Positions 24,719 through 33,268 of a DNA stretch of 33,370 bases are shown one piece after another (within the stretch, counting starts at the first letter, position 1; each line of letters begins with the position of its first letter). The notes under the pieces were generated by a model. That model ran no database searches and was not told the DNA's origin. It saw nothing but the letters and a program-made list of their open reading frames with translations. The position numbers were made by a program, and so were the translations under genes. This DNA is from Planctomycetota bacterium (GTDB lineage Bacteria > Planctomycetota > Planctomycetia > Pirellulales > Pirellulaceae), in NCBI GenBank assembly GCA_016872635.1, contig VGZN01000007.1:1-33370 (forward strand), written 5' to 3'.

Positions 24719-26116
24719 ATGCGATATTCTAAGCTCATTTTATTGTTCGCGGACTTGGCCAAGAGCCTTCCTTCGTCCCCGTTCGTTTCCGCATCCCATT
24801 GGGGCGTAATCGTATTGTTTGCATCAACCATCATTCCCGGATGCAACAGCACTACCGACGACACCCATCCATCCTCGCTAACCCGTTGGCCGAATGATAT
24901 CGAACGTACTAGCTCGCCCAATCACGGACACGAGGGGGCATTGCAACTGGTCCATTTTCGACGGCCGTCAGATTCACCCCGAACCGCTTCACGCTCTCCA
25001 GAACAGCCCCCCAATGAGCCCAAAGCAAGCGTCAATGTGATTACGCCACCCGAAAGTGCAACCATTCAGATTTCGGCCCAAGGCCGATTGCAACCGCTGG
25101 GTGGGATCGTGCCATTGTCATCCCTACCTGGGGACCGCATCGCATCGGTCGACGTCGAAGTAGGACAATCCATCCAAGCCGGGGATCGATTGATCACTTT
25201 GGAAAGCGAGCAAGCCAAACGATTGGAGATCGACGGAGTGTCCTTGAAGATTGCCGATGTTCGAGCCCAGCATCAAACCCAACTTCGGGACGCTGAACTC
25301 GCAGTTGCCACATCCCAGGCCAAACAAGTCGCCGCGAACCAACAGCGAACTCAAGCGATCGCGGCGGCAGCTCGCGTCCAAGAGCAACAGGGATGGATCG
25401 CCTCGCTCGAACGCCATGTCCAAACCCTCGAGCGGCTTCGTGACGATCCACTTACAAAAGCTGCTATCGGCAGCCTAGAGCTTGATAGTAAACGCAATGA
25501 ACTCCGAGCCTCAGTGCAATCCCTTGCTCAAGCCGAACTGACCTCAAAACACGCCATTGAAGCGAGCGAACTGGCGATACAGCAAGCTACCGAACTCAAT
25601 CGCAACGCCACCGCTTCGCGCGAAGCATTGCTCGCGGCCAATCCAGTAGCAACCCTCGAGAAACAGATCGAACTTCTCCAAATCCAACTGAAGCAATCGT
25701 CCATTTACTCACCCCTAAACGGGACTGTCCTACAAATCGTGGGCTCCTTAGGGGAACGTACCGCAACCATGCCACTGATCCAAGTCGCCGATCTATCCAA
25801 GATGGCATGCGTTGCCGAAATCCACGAAGCTGACATCGCCAATGTCACTCCCGGCCAGCGGGTCGAAATGAAATCTGCCGCGTTAGCTCGCCCCATCCAC
25901 GGCAAAGTGATTCGGATCGATCGCTCCATCGGTAGCGCCCAAATGCGATCACCAAACCCCCTCAGTCGATCGGACTTTCGTTCTGTACCTGTTTGGATCG
26001 AAATCGACTCGGCAGATACACCACTGGCAAGCGAACGACTACAGCTTCAAGTCGACACCATCATCTTCGCCAACGCAGCACGCAACAAGCTGGATTCTTC
26101 ACGTAGCGTGCGCTAG
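24719..26116 (+). CDS. HlyD/DevB-like periplasmic adaptor lipoprotein
   Basis: This 465-residue protein has a hydrophobic N-terminus ending in a lipobox-like IIPGC (Cys42), a disordered Ser/Pro-rich linker (45-115), then the adaptor fold: a biotinyl-lipoyl half (GDRIASVDVEVGQSIQAGDR, about 137-156), a long coiled-coil hairpin (about 170-300), the second lipoyl half (SIYSPLNGTVLQIVGS, about 328) and a beta-barrel domain (MACVAEIHEADIANVTPGQR). Such proteins bridge an inner-membrane exporter to the outer membrane; the closest type is DevB of DevBCA glycolipid exporters. Its divergent neighbour is the matching DevA-like ATPase. The DevC permease is missing here. The first 42 residues are long for a lipoprotein signal. 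Confidence 0.85.
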   Translation: MRYSKLILLFADLAKSLPSSPFVSASHWGVIVLFASTIIPGCNSTTDDTHPSSLTRWPNDIERTSSPNHGHEGALQLVHFRRPSDSPRTASRSPEQPPNEPKASVNVITPPESATIQISAQGRLQPLGGIVPLSSLPGDRIASVDVEVGQSIQAGDRLITLESEQAKRLEIDGVSLKIADVRAQHQTQLRDAELAVATSQAKQVAANQQRTQAIAAAARVQEQQGWIASLERHVQTLERLRDDPLTKAAIGSLELDSKRNELRASVQSLAQAELTSKHAIEASELAIQQATELNRNATASREALLAANPVATLEKQIELLQIQLKQSSIYSPLNGTVLQIVGSLGERTATMPLIQVADLSKMACVAEIHEADIANVTPGQRVEMKSAALARPIHGKVIRIDRSIGSAQMRSPNPLSRSDFRSVPVWIEIDSADTPLASERLQLQVDTIIFANAARNKLDSSRSVR

Positions 26117-26261
26117 TAGGGGGTCATGCTGCAACCCATCGGCGTCGCTATGACTGCTGAAGTAGTGACTTCTGAACTAGTATCGACAGAAACATACCGG
26201 TCGGGGAACCTCAATAGGTTTCAGCATCTGCATCCGAACAGTCGTCGCAGCCTACATTGAC

Positions 26262-27128
26262 TTAATTGCACCCGTCGATGAAGCCAATCCATTTTCCTGG
26301 GAAGGTGTCCGATAGATTGGAATGCAAATCGAGGTGGTGCATTCGCTCGCTATACCAACCAGCACCGGCTGGCGATAGTATTGGCTCATTGCGATAAGGT
26401 TCTTCCCGAAACCACAATCGGTTCAATTGAGTGATTCGCATGGCGTGAAGTTGATGTCCGTAGCACTTGCGATTGTCCTGCGCAAACCGCAGTATCCCAC
26501 CCATACCCTCCAACAGTTGAACCGGACGGCCTCCAGGTCTTACGTTCGACTTGTTATAGGTTCTCGCAATCGGCATCCAGTGCTGTCTCCATGGCCCCAA
26601 CGGACTCGAAGCATGGAACAACTTAAGCCAATACGATTTCCATGCGGCGAACATCCACCAACGACTACGGTGCTGAATGATCGATGCATCCATCAAGGCA
26701 CCCCGGGCCAATGTAGCGCATCGCTCCCACCGAAGAGGGAACTCAACCGCTCGGTATAAATTCACTTGCCGGATCGATTTGCTTTCCGGCATCATGAAAA
26801 TCTCACCACCATGTTCGAAGACAAATGGGTATGAAAGATGGTGTGACTCTTTGAGTGCAACACCGAGCACATCCCATTGTTTCAAATCGTGACTCGTCGC
26901 TACGGCGATGACCGCATTTTTTTGATTTCGAACCAATAGTTCAAAAAAAAGATACCATCGGTCATTCATGTAGACTGCAAACGGATCTGATGCCCCATAT
27001 CCATTCCATGGCTTCAACGATGCTCGATGAAATAGAGGATCGGGAGAAACGTTCCGTTGCAAATCATCCACCGAATCGCCAAATGACAGTCCGATTAACC
27101 ACGCTTTATCAAAAGGATCCAGAACCAT
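26262..27128 (-). CDS. Beta-propeller protein resembling GINT1 N-terminal/GH43-like domain
   Basis: This 288-residue soluble protein shows the five-bladed propeller motifs ADPFAVYMNDRWYLFFELL-like near residue 45 (here SDPFAVYMNDRWYLFFELL), SYPFVFEHGGEIFMMPES (about 100), then VNLYRAVEFPLRWERCATLA and DASIIQHRSRWWMFAAWKS. This pattern matches the domain found at the N-terminus of plant glucosamine inositolphosphorylceramide transferase and in bacterial sugar-formyltransferase-associated proteins; it may bind or modify a glycan. No transferase domain is fused here. The start is ATG 27128 (or TTG 27140); an in-frame stop lies two codons before the TTG, so it cannot be longer. It has no clear ribosome-binding site. 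Flanking it is the broken DUF486 gene. Confidence 0.6.
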   Translation of the reverse strand: MVLDPFDKAWLIGLSFGDSVDDLQRNVSPDPLFHRASLKPWNGYGASDPFAVYMNDRWYLFFELLVRNQKNAVIAVATSHDLKQWDVLGVALKESHHLSYPFVFEHGGEIFMMPESKSIRQVNLYRAVEFPLRWERCATLARGALMDASIIQHRSRWWMFAAWKSYWLKLFHASSPLGPWRQHWMPIARTYNKSNVRPGGRPVQLLEGMGGILRFAQDNRKCYGHQLHAMRITQLNRLWFREEPYRNEPILSPAGAGWYSERMHHLDLHSNLSDTFPGKWIGFIDGCN

Positions 27129-27205
27129 GTCGGGTATCAAAGGCTAGTAAATTGGTGAATACCCTTGCAAAGCAAGCGAAGCGTAAAGCTATCGCGAGGA
27201 ACATA

Positions 27206-27571
27206 TCATTCCGCCGGTGGTAATGAGACCCCTTGCCGGAAGATAAAATATACTGCACCACACATGCACAGAGCAGCCCACAAGAAATCCCAACGCAGCG
27301 ATTGCTTCATATAAACCACCATGAATGGAACAAAGACACACAGGGTGATCATTTCCTGAATGATCTTCAACTGAGGCAGTGATCATAAAGAACTCCCTAT
27401 CCTATTCGCTGGCACTTGGATCAAGTACTCGAACAACGCTATGCACCAACTGATCATAGCCGCAATCAGCCATGGCTTATCCTTGAGATCCTTGAGATGG
27501 CCGTACCGGGCAAAGGTCATGAAGATGTTGGATGCTATCAGCATCAAGACGGTCTTTAGAATGATTGCCAT
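27206..27571 (-). pseudogene. DUF486/DMT-type small membrane protein, interrupted by in-frame TGA
   Basis: Read on the minus strand from ATG 27571 to TGA 27206, one frame encodes a complete DUF486 protein (four-helix membrane protein, usually 105-120 residues) except for a TGA at codon 63 (27383-27385). Before it are LIASNIFMTFARYGHL and EYLIQVPANRIG; after it, in the same frame, SLPQLKIIQEMITLCVFVPF and LWAALCMCGAVYFIFR, all family landmarks. No frameshift is needed. A second oddity is Arg where the family nearly always has Trp in MTFAWYGH, a TGG-to-CGG change. Two degraded sites suggest a decaying gene. Sequencing error or readthrough are alternatives. Other genes here use TGA as a normal stop. 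Confidence 0.85.
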
Positions 27572-27668
27572 TTGCGATCTACCCGATAAAAAAGGAGGAA
27601 TGATGCGAGTTCCTACAGCCCCCGCACAATGTCGACTGCAAAAGGTCAACGGCGGGCCAAGCCAGGTT

Positions 27669-28628
27669 CTAATTGTTTCTAGGTTCTAATAGTTTCTCGA
27701 GAACGACTCGGGCAATATCGATTTGCAACGCTGCCGCTGTCGCTCGCCACCCGGGAACCGCATTGACCTCAAGCACCAAATCGCGGCCATCCTCGGTGGT
27801 CAAAATATCGACCCCTGCCATCCACGCATCGATGCTGCGACAAGCGCGAAATGCAATCGCCACTTGCTCAAACGTCGGCTCGTGTTCGATTGCTGTCCCA
27901 CCTCGTGAAACATTGCTTCGCCAATCCAATGGATTCTGCCGCTTGACGCAAAACACAGCATCTCCGATCACAAGCAATCGCAAGTCATATCCTGGACTGG
28001 CAAGAAATTCCTGGATGTAGATAACCGCCTGCAATTGCTCGAGCGTGCTAAACACGCGCCACGCCATATCTGGATCTTGAACCCGAACTATCCCTCGCCC
28101 TTCGCCTCCGAATAGCGGCTTAACCACGCAGTCCTTTCCCAGGCTCTCCCAGGCAGCCATGGCGGCATCTCGATGTTGGCAACACACCGTTTTCGGAATT
28201 TCTAAGCCTGCTTGGCGAAGGAAGTCCAACGTCAACCATTTGTCGATGGCGATCTCAAGCGTTCGCGGCGGATTGACGACTCGCACTCCACTGGATCTAG
28301 CGATATGCAGCGCGTTCATCCGAAAAACAGTTTGCTCCAAGGATCCCAGCGGCATCGTACGAACGAGCAGCGCATCGAGCGATCGATCCTTGTCAAGCTC
28401 TAGGACCGACGAAACACCTCCGCGGTAGGCCACCCGCAAGTCTGAATACGAGAAGGGTGCTAACTCCACCGGTCGATCCCAATGGTCCAATTGGGATGCA
28501 CGAACCAAGTCCCGAAAGTACCAGCTTTCGGCAGATCCGAGCACGCCTATGCGAAACCGATTTGGGTTCACCGATTGCTCAGGATTCAATGCATGGATTC
28601 CATCAACTCCGCTCTTGGAAGGCGTCAT
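27669..28628 (-). CDS. ATP-grasp ligase of RimK/MptN type (mch-associated orf5-like)
   Basis: This 319-residue protein has an ATP-grasp fold: an N-terminal Rossmann-like part (RIGVLGSAESWYFRDL), the ATP lid KDCVVKPLFGGEGRGIVRV (about 165-185) and the metal-binding end LVLEVNAVPGW (about 292), whose Glu-x-Asn is the canonical Mg site. RimK-like enzymes join amino acids, often glutamate, to a carboxylate. In methylotrophs a RimK-like ligase (orf5) sits next to mch and is needed for the tetrahydromethanopterin C1 pathway, probably in coenzyme synthesis. Here the ATG overlaps the mch stop as ATGA (28625-28628), which strongly supports a shared pathway. Confidence 0.88.
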   Translation of the reverse strand: MTPSKSGVDGIHALNPEQSVNPNRFRIGVLGSAESWYFRDLVRASQLDHWDRPVELAPFSYSDLRVAYRGGVSSVLELDKDRSLDALLVRTMPLGSLEQTVFRMNALHIARSSGVRVVNPPRTLEIAIDKWLTLDFLRQAGLEIPKTVCCQHRDAAMAAWESLGKDCVVKPLFGGEGRGIVRVQDPDMAWRVFSTLEQLQAVIYIQEFLASPGYDLRLLVIGDAVFCVKRQNPLDWRSNVSRGGTAIEHEPTFEQVAIAFRACRSIDAWMAGVDILTTEDGRDLVLEVNAVPGWRATAAALQIDIARVVLEKLLEPRNN

Positions 28629-29581
28629 GGCCCCGCCAACTCGCCAAACGATTCCTGAAGCACCTCAGGATTGAACTTGCCGTATCGAAAAGATCGGCCA
28701 GATTTCAAGTTGACAAAAGTAACCATCGCGGGTGCAAACAGCCCCGGATCCACCTTGTAGAAATCATAATCATAGGCCTTAAACGTTTTGGCAAACGGTT
28801 GCCCATAATCTGAAGAAGTCGCACTGGGCACTTTCGGGCCGACCTCCTGGATACTGCTGTCATCGCAGGAAACCCAAAGCGTAACATGCCCCCCGTAGAG
28901 GATGGCATCATTCGTTCGGCCGATCCCCTTGACGAAATCCACCGCTATGGGCGGCATCGGAGCTGTTCCATGACCCGATACAATGCTCTTCAAATCAAAC
29001 CCCAATTCAAAGAGCTTGTGCATCGACGTCTCCACCGACCTTGCGACGACTTGAATTACACCGGCGACACTCCGTGTCGGAGCAACGCACAAGGTGACTT
29101 GATCCAATCTCACTCGACAAGCATCCGCGACGGAATGAAGCACCGACGGTGGTGGGAGGTCTTCGCACTCCAACACCCCGATGGCACAGTTAGATTCATC
29201 CTGGATCGCAAGAGCATCAAGGACCGCTTCGTTACCCCGTTTGGCCCGCATCGGACCAGAACCCATCGCAAAAAACGAATCGATCGCAAGCTTCCACCCC
29301 GCATACTGCGATCCCATGCATGCATTGCAAGGATCATCCGTTGAAACCATCACAAGGGGACTCGGCCAAATCCCCCGATCGGCAGGTGCCAATTCCACCG
29401 CAGCGCGATTTCCGAGACAGATCTTTGCCAGAAGCAATCCAGCTTCGATACCGCCATAGGTACGGCAACCAAAATCGAGGATGCGACCACCTTCTTCAAG
29501 GCAATGACATTCGATGCGTAACGACCGGAGTTCGTGTTCCGCGAGCTGGACGAGTGGCTGGGTTGCAATGTTGAGATTCAT
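28625..29581 (-). CDS. mch: Methenyltetrahydromethanopterin cyclohydrolase
   Basis: Mch hydrolyses methenyl-H4MPT to formyl-H4MPT in the tetrahydromethanopterin-linked C1 pathway, which in bacteria oxidises or detoxifies formaldehyde. The 318-residue sequence has the family start (NIATQPLVQLAEHE), LDFGCRTYGGIEAGLLLAKI with CLG, the highly conserved SQYAGW (in ACMGSQYAGWKL), FFAMGSGPMRA, GRTNDAILYGGH and YDYDFYKVDPGLFAPA near the C-terminus. AGGAG lies just ahead of ATG 29581. It is translationally coupled to the ATP-grasp ligase. No fae, mtdB or fhc genes are in the window, so the rest of the pathway must be elsewhere. Planctomycetes are one of few bacterial groups with this enzyme. Confidence 0.93.
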   Translation of the reverse strand: MNLNIATQPLVQLAEHELRSLRIECHCLEEGGRILDFGCRTYGGIEAGLLLAKICLGNRAAVELAPADRGIWPSPLVMVSTDDPCNACMGSQYAGWKLAIDSFFAMGSGPMRAKRGNEAVLDALAIQDESNCAIGVLECEDLPPPSVLHSVADACRVRLDQVTLCVAPTRSVAGVIQVVARSVETSMHKLFELGFDLKSIVSGHGTAPMPPIAVDFVKGIGRTNDAILYGGHVTLWVSCDDSSIQEVGPKVPSATSSDYGQPFAKTFKAYDYDFYKVDPGLFAPAMVTFVNLKSGRSFRYGKFNPEVLQESFGELAGP

Positions 29582-29736
29582 AAACTCCTAGGCTACCAAA
29601 ATCGCACACAAGCGGAATGGCAGCGCGAACCCAATTCGGAAGAGGTATGGCACCGCCACATTCGGGCAGCCAGGATTTAGCTCGATCGATTTAGCGTTTT
29701 CCAAAGATGCGCATCGACCCTGGTCGTAGGCACGAA

Positions 29737-31140
29737 CTAAGGCGAGTACTTGAGTTCACCCAACGTCGCCTCAAGGTCCATCGATTCACCATCCCGACCG
29801 ATGGTGATGATCACTCTTTGATCGGCCTTCGAATCCCGAATTTCGTCGATCAATTGCTCGACGGAGACCACCCCCCTCCCATTGAACTTCGTGATTCGAT
29901 CGCCAGGATAAATCCCCGCTTTCGCAGCTGGAGACTCAGGAACAACCGCTCGAACCACCACCGCAGGCGCCACCTCCACTTTCATTTCGCTCGATACCGA
30001 TTCAGGACCCAACGGCAACTCCGGCGTCAACTCCACTCCTAACCACCCTCGTCGCACTCGCCCATGCGCCATAAACTGATCGAGGACTTGGCGAACCACT
30101 CGCGAGGGGATTGAAAAACTAACCCCGCGATACGACTCACCGACAATCGCGGTGTTGACTCCGATCAACTCGCCACGCCCATTCACCAACGGCCCCCCGC
30201 TGTTGCCTGGGTTTACCGCAACATCGCTCTGCATCAAGTCGCTGTAACGAGAAGTAATCCGGTCGCGCGAACCTCGGTACTGCTGGTTCGCGTTGAGATC
30301 CACTCGGTGCTTTCCGCTGAGGATCCCAAACGAGACCGAACCAGTGAGGCCAAATGGGCTCCCGACCGCCCATACCGGTGAACCAATATCGACTTCGTCG
30401 CTGTCTCCCCAAGCGATTGGCATCAGATCTTCTGCGTCGATCTTGAGTAAAGCCAGATCCGTAGTCCGATCGACACCGGCAATCTCGGCCCGAAAAACAC
30501 GATCATCTGCCAACACGACGGTCGCTTCGACAACTCCCTCAAGGACGTGATGATTGGTGATGATGTAGCCGTCCTCCCGAACGATGATCCCACTCCCTTG
30601 GCCTGTCGTGCTGCGGTATTCGCGCAGCTCAGGATTGGCTCGCCATGGCTCCAGCCCGGGTGCCCCCTGTGATCCATTCAGCGGGCCGTTCAGCGGGCCA
30701 TTCTGCGAGAACGCCGTATTCACGGTAATGTGTACCACACTCGGGCTGACACGTTTGGAAACCGTACGAGAAACCTGGGACAACCCCTCCCAAGATACCC
30801 GCTCCAATTGGTCGCCGGCCAACTCATACTCAGCTCGCAATTGCCCGCGATGCCATGAATACCGCGACGACTCGAGCATCGGTGGCAAAAGAAAACGAAG
30901 GCATACCAGCAAGATCAAGACGACCGACAAGCTCAGAATGGTCGATGCCAGCAAATTCGAAAACGTAGGATGTGAGGTGCTGGTCCTCAAATCGTGGGAA
31001 CCACTTGGCTTCTCTCCAATGCCACCCATCGGACTCATGTAGCCGGGCTCAATAGTCTTTTCCGGATGCGGTGGATCAGCCAACGGTGGATCAACATGTG
31101 GTGGATCGCCATGTGGTGAATCATCAAGCGATGCGTTCAT
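29737..31140 (-). CDS. HtrA/Deg-type membrane-anchored serine protease
   Basis: This 467-residue protein has a cytoplasmic, Pro/His/Asp-rich N-terminus with 5-residue repeats (HGDPP, HVDPP, LADPP), a membrane anchor (about 61-85), a trypsin-like domain with the triad His198 (ITNHHVLEG), Asp228 (DRTTDLALLKID) and Ser314 (NPGNSGGP), and one PDZ domain (about 350-460, with RRGWLGVEL and AGIYPGDRI). It should degrade or refold damaged proteins outside the cytoplasm. One PDZ and a membrane anchor make it DegS-like in layout. Between the anchor and the catalytic domain is a duplicated NGPL unit. It starts 36 bases after the PQQ-like gene and is probably cotranscribed. Confidence 0.93.
   Translation of the reverse strand: MNASLDDSPHGDPPHVDPPLADPPHPEKTIEPGYMSPMGGIGEKPSGSHDLRTSTSHPTFSNLLASTILSLSVVLILLVCLRFLLPPMLESSRYSWHRGQLRAEYELAGDQLERVSWEGLSQVSRTVSKRVSPSVVHITVNTAFSQNGPLNGPLNGSQGAPGLEPWRANPELREYRSTTGQGSGIIVREDGYIITNHHVLEGVVEATVVLADDRVFRAEIAGVDRTTDLALLKIDAEDLMPIAWGDSDEVDIGSPVWAVGSPFGLTGSVSFGILSGKHRVDLNANQQYRGSRDRITSRYSDLMQSDVAVNPGNSGGPLVNGRGELIGVNTAIVGESYRGVSFSIPSRVVRQVLDQFMAHGRVRRGWLGVELTPELPLGPESVSSEMKVEVAPAVVVRAVVPESPAAKAGIYPGDRITKFNGRGVVSVEQLIDEIRDSKADQRVIITIGRDGESMDLEATLGELKYSP
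30677..30700 (-). repeat. 2 x 12-bp in-frame tandem repeat
   Basis: TTCAGCGGGCCG and TTCAGCGGGCCA encode the repeated NGPL segment in the protease linker. A third unit is diverged. Confidence 0.85.
31070..31129 (-). repeat. 4 x 15-bp in-frame tandem repeat
   Basis: Four consecutive 15-bp units, each beginning GGTG(G/A)ATC on the plus strand, encode HxDPP-type pentapeptides at the N-terminus of the HtrA-type protease. The copies have diverged, the last most of all. Confidence 0.85.
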
Positions 31141-31176
31141 GGAGTGCTACGCTCCCAAAGGACTGCCGGGAAACAG

Positions 31177-32625
31177 TTACCATTCAAAACAGGTCCAAGT
31201 TGCATTGGAACCGCCCGACGTCCGAACTACAAGCGAATTTTCTGAGAGTGCTGGCAATGCCCGGTAAACCCCTTCGGGCAATACCGTTTTGGAAAGAGGC
31301 CGAAAACCCTCCCGAGTCGCGGGTAACAACCAGATTTTTCCATTGATACCAATCAAAAGAATTTTAGGTTTCGCTTCCTCCCCGTTTCCACGCTCAACTC
31401 CTGCAGTTGGCTCGGCATTGCTCGAGGACGTGTTACCGTCTAGTGCAATCGAATGGCAAATGGGCATTCCCGCCTCGGACCATAACAATTCGCCTGTCTC
31501 GCTATCCATGCATTTGTAGCTAGGCCAGCCACCATCTTCACGGCCATCAGATCCAAATACACTCGTCCCGAAAGAGACCGGTGTTGCATATTGGCTAGAG
31601 ATCGCGTCTCCCTTCTGCTCGACCGAAACAGGGGCCATCGGGTCAGAAGGCAACCGAGCGATCACAAATCCGATGCCGTAACTCGAGGTCAAAAAGAGCT
31701 GGCTGGGGGCGCAGACGATGGGCGTCGCCGCGTTGACCGTAGGTCCGCGTTGCCCGAATGGAATTTGCCACAACACCGATCCGGTTTTGGGCTCCAAACC
31801 GTACGTCACATACCGCGTTGGTACAACCACTGTTCCCGCTTGATCAGGTTTAGCTCCAGCAACGAGGATGGGTGAAGCGTAACTCGCATCAGCATCCGTC
31901 GACTGCCATAGATTTTTGCCATCGGACAAACGGACGGCAACCACGCCCCCTTTTTTGCGCCCACCCACGTTGATGATCACGCTCGAGTCGACCACCAGTG
32001 GGGTGCTTCCGGCACCGAAATAACCATCTTCCGCGGCAAACTCCTTACGCAACTCTCGAACCCAGCGCCGCTTTCCATCGCTCCGAGAAACGCAATAGAG
32101 CGTCCCGGCGGCCGAATAAGCCAGCACGGCATCGTCGACAATTTGTGGCACGCATCGCGGACCTTTGTCCGAATCAATACCTTGTTGATAGACTGCAGGA
32201 AACGACGCCGACCAAATCTCCTTACCGTCGGCCAGTGAAACCAATCGAATCACATCCTGCTTGCCATCCCGCTGGAACATGGCGACCTGTCCATCTCGAA
32301 TCGCAGCGCCCGCATAGCCTTGGCCAGCATCAAGTTGCCAACGGATCTTGGGGTTCTCGGGAAGCTGGTCGGGAACGACTACCTTGGAATCCGCATGCCC
32401 ATTCCGGAACGGACCCAACAACCCTGGCCAGCCGGCCCTTGCCAAACCCAGTATGTGTGCAGGTGCTACCGCGAATCCGACAACACAAAGTACCAGCGGG
32501 ACTGCCTTCTGCAGGCTACTGCGACACAGGCTACTGCGGCACAGGCTGGAACAGAGCAAACTCAAAAATGGCAAGTTCAACGATCGAAGACTCGGAGACT
32601 GCAAACCTAATTTCGAAGTCGGCAT
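31177..32625 (-). CDS. Secreted PQQ-like beta-propeller protein
   Basis: This 482-residue protein starts at ATG 32625 (a further start at 32712 would add 29 residues with no signal value). The N-terminus contains a Leu/Cys/Ser-rich stretch with repeated LCRSS and then the hydrophobic VPLVLCVVGFAVAPAHIL, a signal peptide. The mature protein shows blades of the PQQ/quinoprotein type: SLADGKEIWSASF, SRSDGKRRWVREL, RLSDGKNLWQS, EPKTGSVLWQIPFG and DSETGELLWSEAG. It lacks dehydrogenase metal and cofactor residues, so it is more likely a scaffold (BamB-like) than an enzyme. Such proteins are abundant in planctomycetes. The HtrA-type protease gene follows after 36 bases. Confidence 0.85.
   Translation of the reverse strand: MPTSKLGLQSPSLRSLNLPFLSLLCSSLCRSSLCRSSLQKAVPLVLCVVGFAVAPAHILGLARAGWPGLLGPFRNGHADSKVVVPDQLPENPKIRWQLDAGQGYAGAAIRDGQVAMFQRDGKQDVIRLVSLADGKEIWSASFPAVYQQGIDSDKGPRCVPQIVDDAVLAYSAAGTLYCVSRSDGKRRWVRELRKEFAAEDGYFGAGSTPLVVDSSVIINVGGRKKGGVVAVRLSDGKNLWQSTDADASYASPILVAGAKPDQAGTVVVPTRYVTYGLEPKTGSVLWQIPFGQRGPTVNAATPIVCAPSQLFLTSSYGIGFVIARLPSDPMAPVSVEQKGDAISSQYATPVSFGTSVFGSDGREDGGWPSYKCMDSETGELLWSEAGMPICHSIALDGNTSSSNAEPTAGVERGNGEEAKPKILLIGINGKIWLLPATREGFRPLSKTVLPEGVYRALPALSENSLVVRTSGGSNATWTCFEW
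32513..32557 (-). repeat. 3 x 15-bp in-frame tandem repeat in a signal peptide
   Basis: Units at 32513-32527 and 32528-32542 differ by one base; the third (32543-32557) is diverged. They encode the LCRSS repeats just ahead of the hydrophobic core of the PQQ-like protein's signal peptide. Confidence 0.85.
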
Positions 32626-32761
32626 GGCACTATCCAAAAAGTTTGACCAAGAAGTTTGGTACGAGTTGGACGCAGAATGATATCGGGCATCGGATTGTAT
32701 CCGATCGATCAAGTCTGCCGGGCAACACTCACCGAACTCCCAGCCATTCCGTAGGATTTAC

Positions 32762-33268
32762 CTAGCGTTGCGATGGCAAGTTGTTTTGAGCGGGCAAGCT
32801 GAGCTCTCGTGCGGGTGCGATGGCTTCTAAACTCCCTGCGGGAGCGTAACCGGGCCCCCTCACCATGGAAACACTCGACTTGGTGTCAGGCCGAGCTCGC
32901 GTATTCATCGCTTCCCACGGCTTTGGATAGTTGTACACAGGGATGCTTGCGCCCGCATGATTGCGATAATTCCCGTTGCAATAGTTAGTCTGCCAAGCCA
33001 TCGCTTCCTGGCTTGATGGCTCGATTTTGTAAGCGAGCCAGCCCGGGATGTAGCGGGGCCGATTGTAGACCTGACGATGCTCTGGGATCTTGGATGTGAT
33101 CGTATGCGGAAAGAAATCCGGCCGCTGCATCGCTGGATCCAAATAGGTGCCCGAGAGGAAATCATGAGGACCATCCGCGAATACCGGCGTTTCCAAAGCT
33201 CCGCTAGCCATCATCCCACCGGCTAACACACTCGACATACAAGCCGTTGCGAAAATGTTCCTTAGCAT
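32762..33268 (-). CDS. Small secreted protein of unknown function
   Basis: This 168-residue protein has a signal peptide (IFATACMSSVLAGGMMASGA, with a likely cut near ETPVFA). The mature part is rich in Pro, Tyr, Asn and Arg (for example EHRQVYNRPRYIPGW and YCNGNYRNHAGAS) with a single cysteine and no recognisable domain. GGGAGG lies 8 bases before ATG 33268, a strong ribosome-binding site that supports the start. It is 136 bases upstream of the PQQ-like gene and in the same direction, so they might share a transcript. I do not recognise it; the composition suggests a planctomycete envelope protein. Confidence 0.72.
   Translation of the reverse strand: MLRNIFATACMSSVLAGGMMASGALETPVFADGPHDFLSGTYLDPAMQRPDFFPHTITSKIPEHRQVYNRPRYIPGWLAYKIEPSSQEAMAWQTNYCNGNYRNHAGASIPVYNYPKPWEAMNTRARPDTKSSVSMVRGPGYAPAGSLEAIAPARELSLPAQNNLPSQR

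Noticed and set aside
26159-26172. GAAGT/ACTTC stem after the DevB-like gene as a terminator
   Set aside because: Only five base pairs and no T-tract; too weak to list.
27383-27385. TGA as selenocysteine or a reassigned codon
   Set aside because: TGA is a normal stop elsewhere in the window (for example mch), the family has no Cys/Sec at this position, and no SECIS-like stem was evident just downstream.
27189-27386. Separate 65-residue ORF beginning at the ATG that overlaps the DUF486 TGA
   Set aside because: It is out of frame with the DUF486 codons, and the conserved family sequence is in the other frame.
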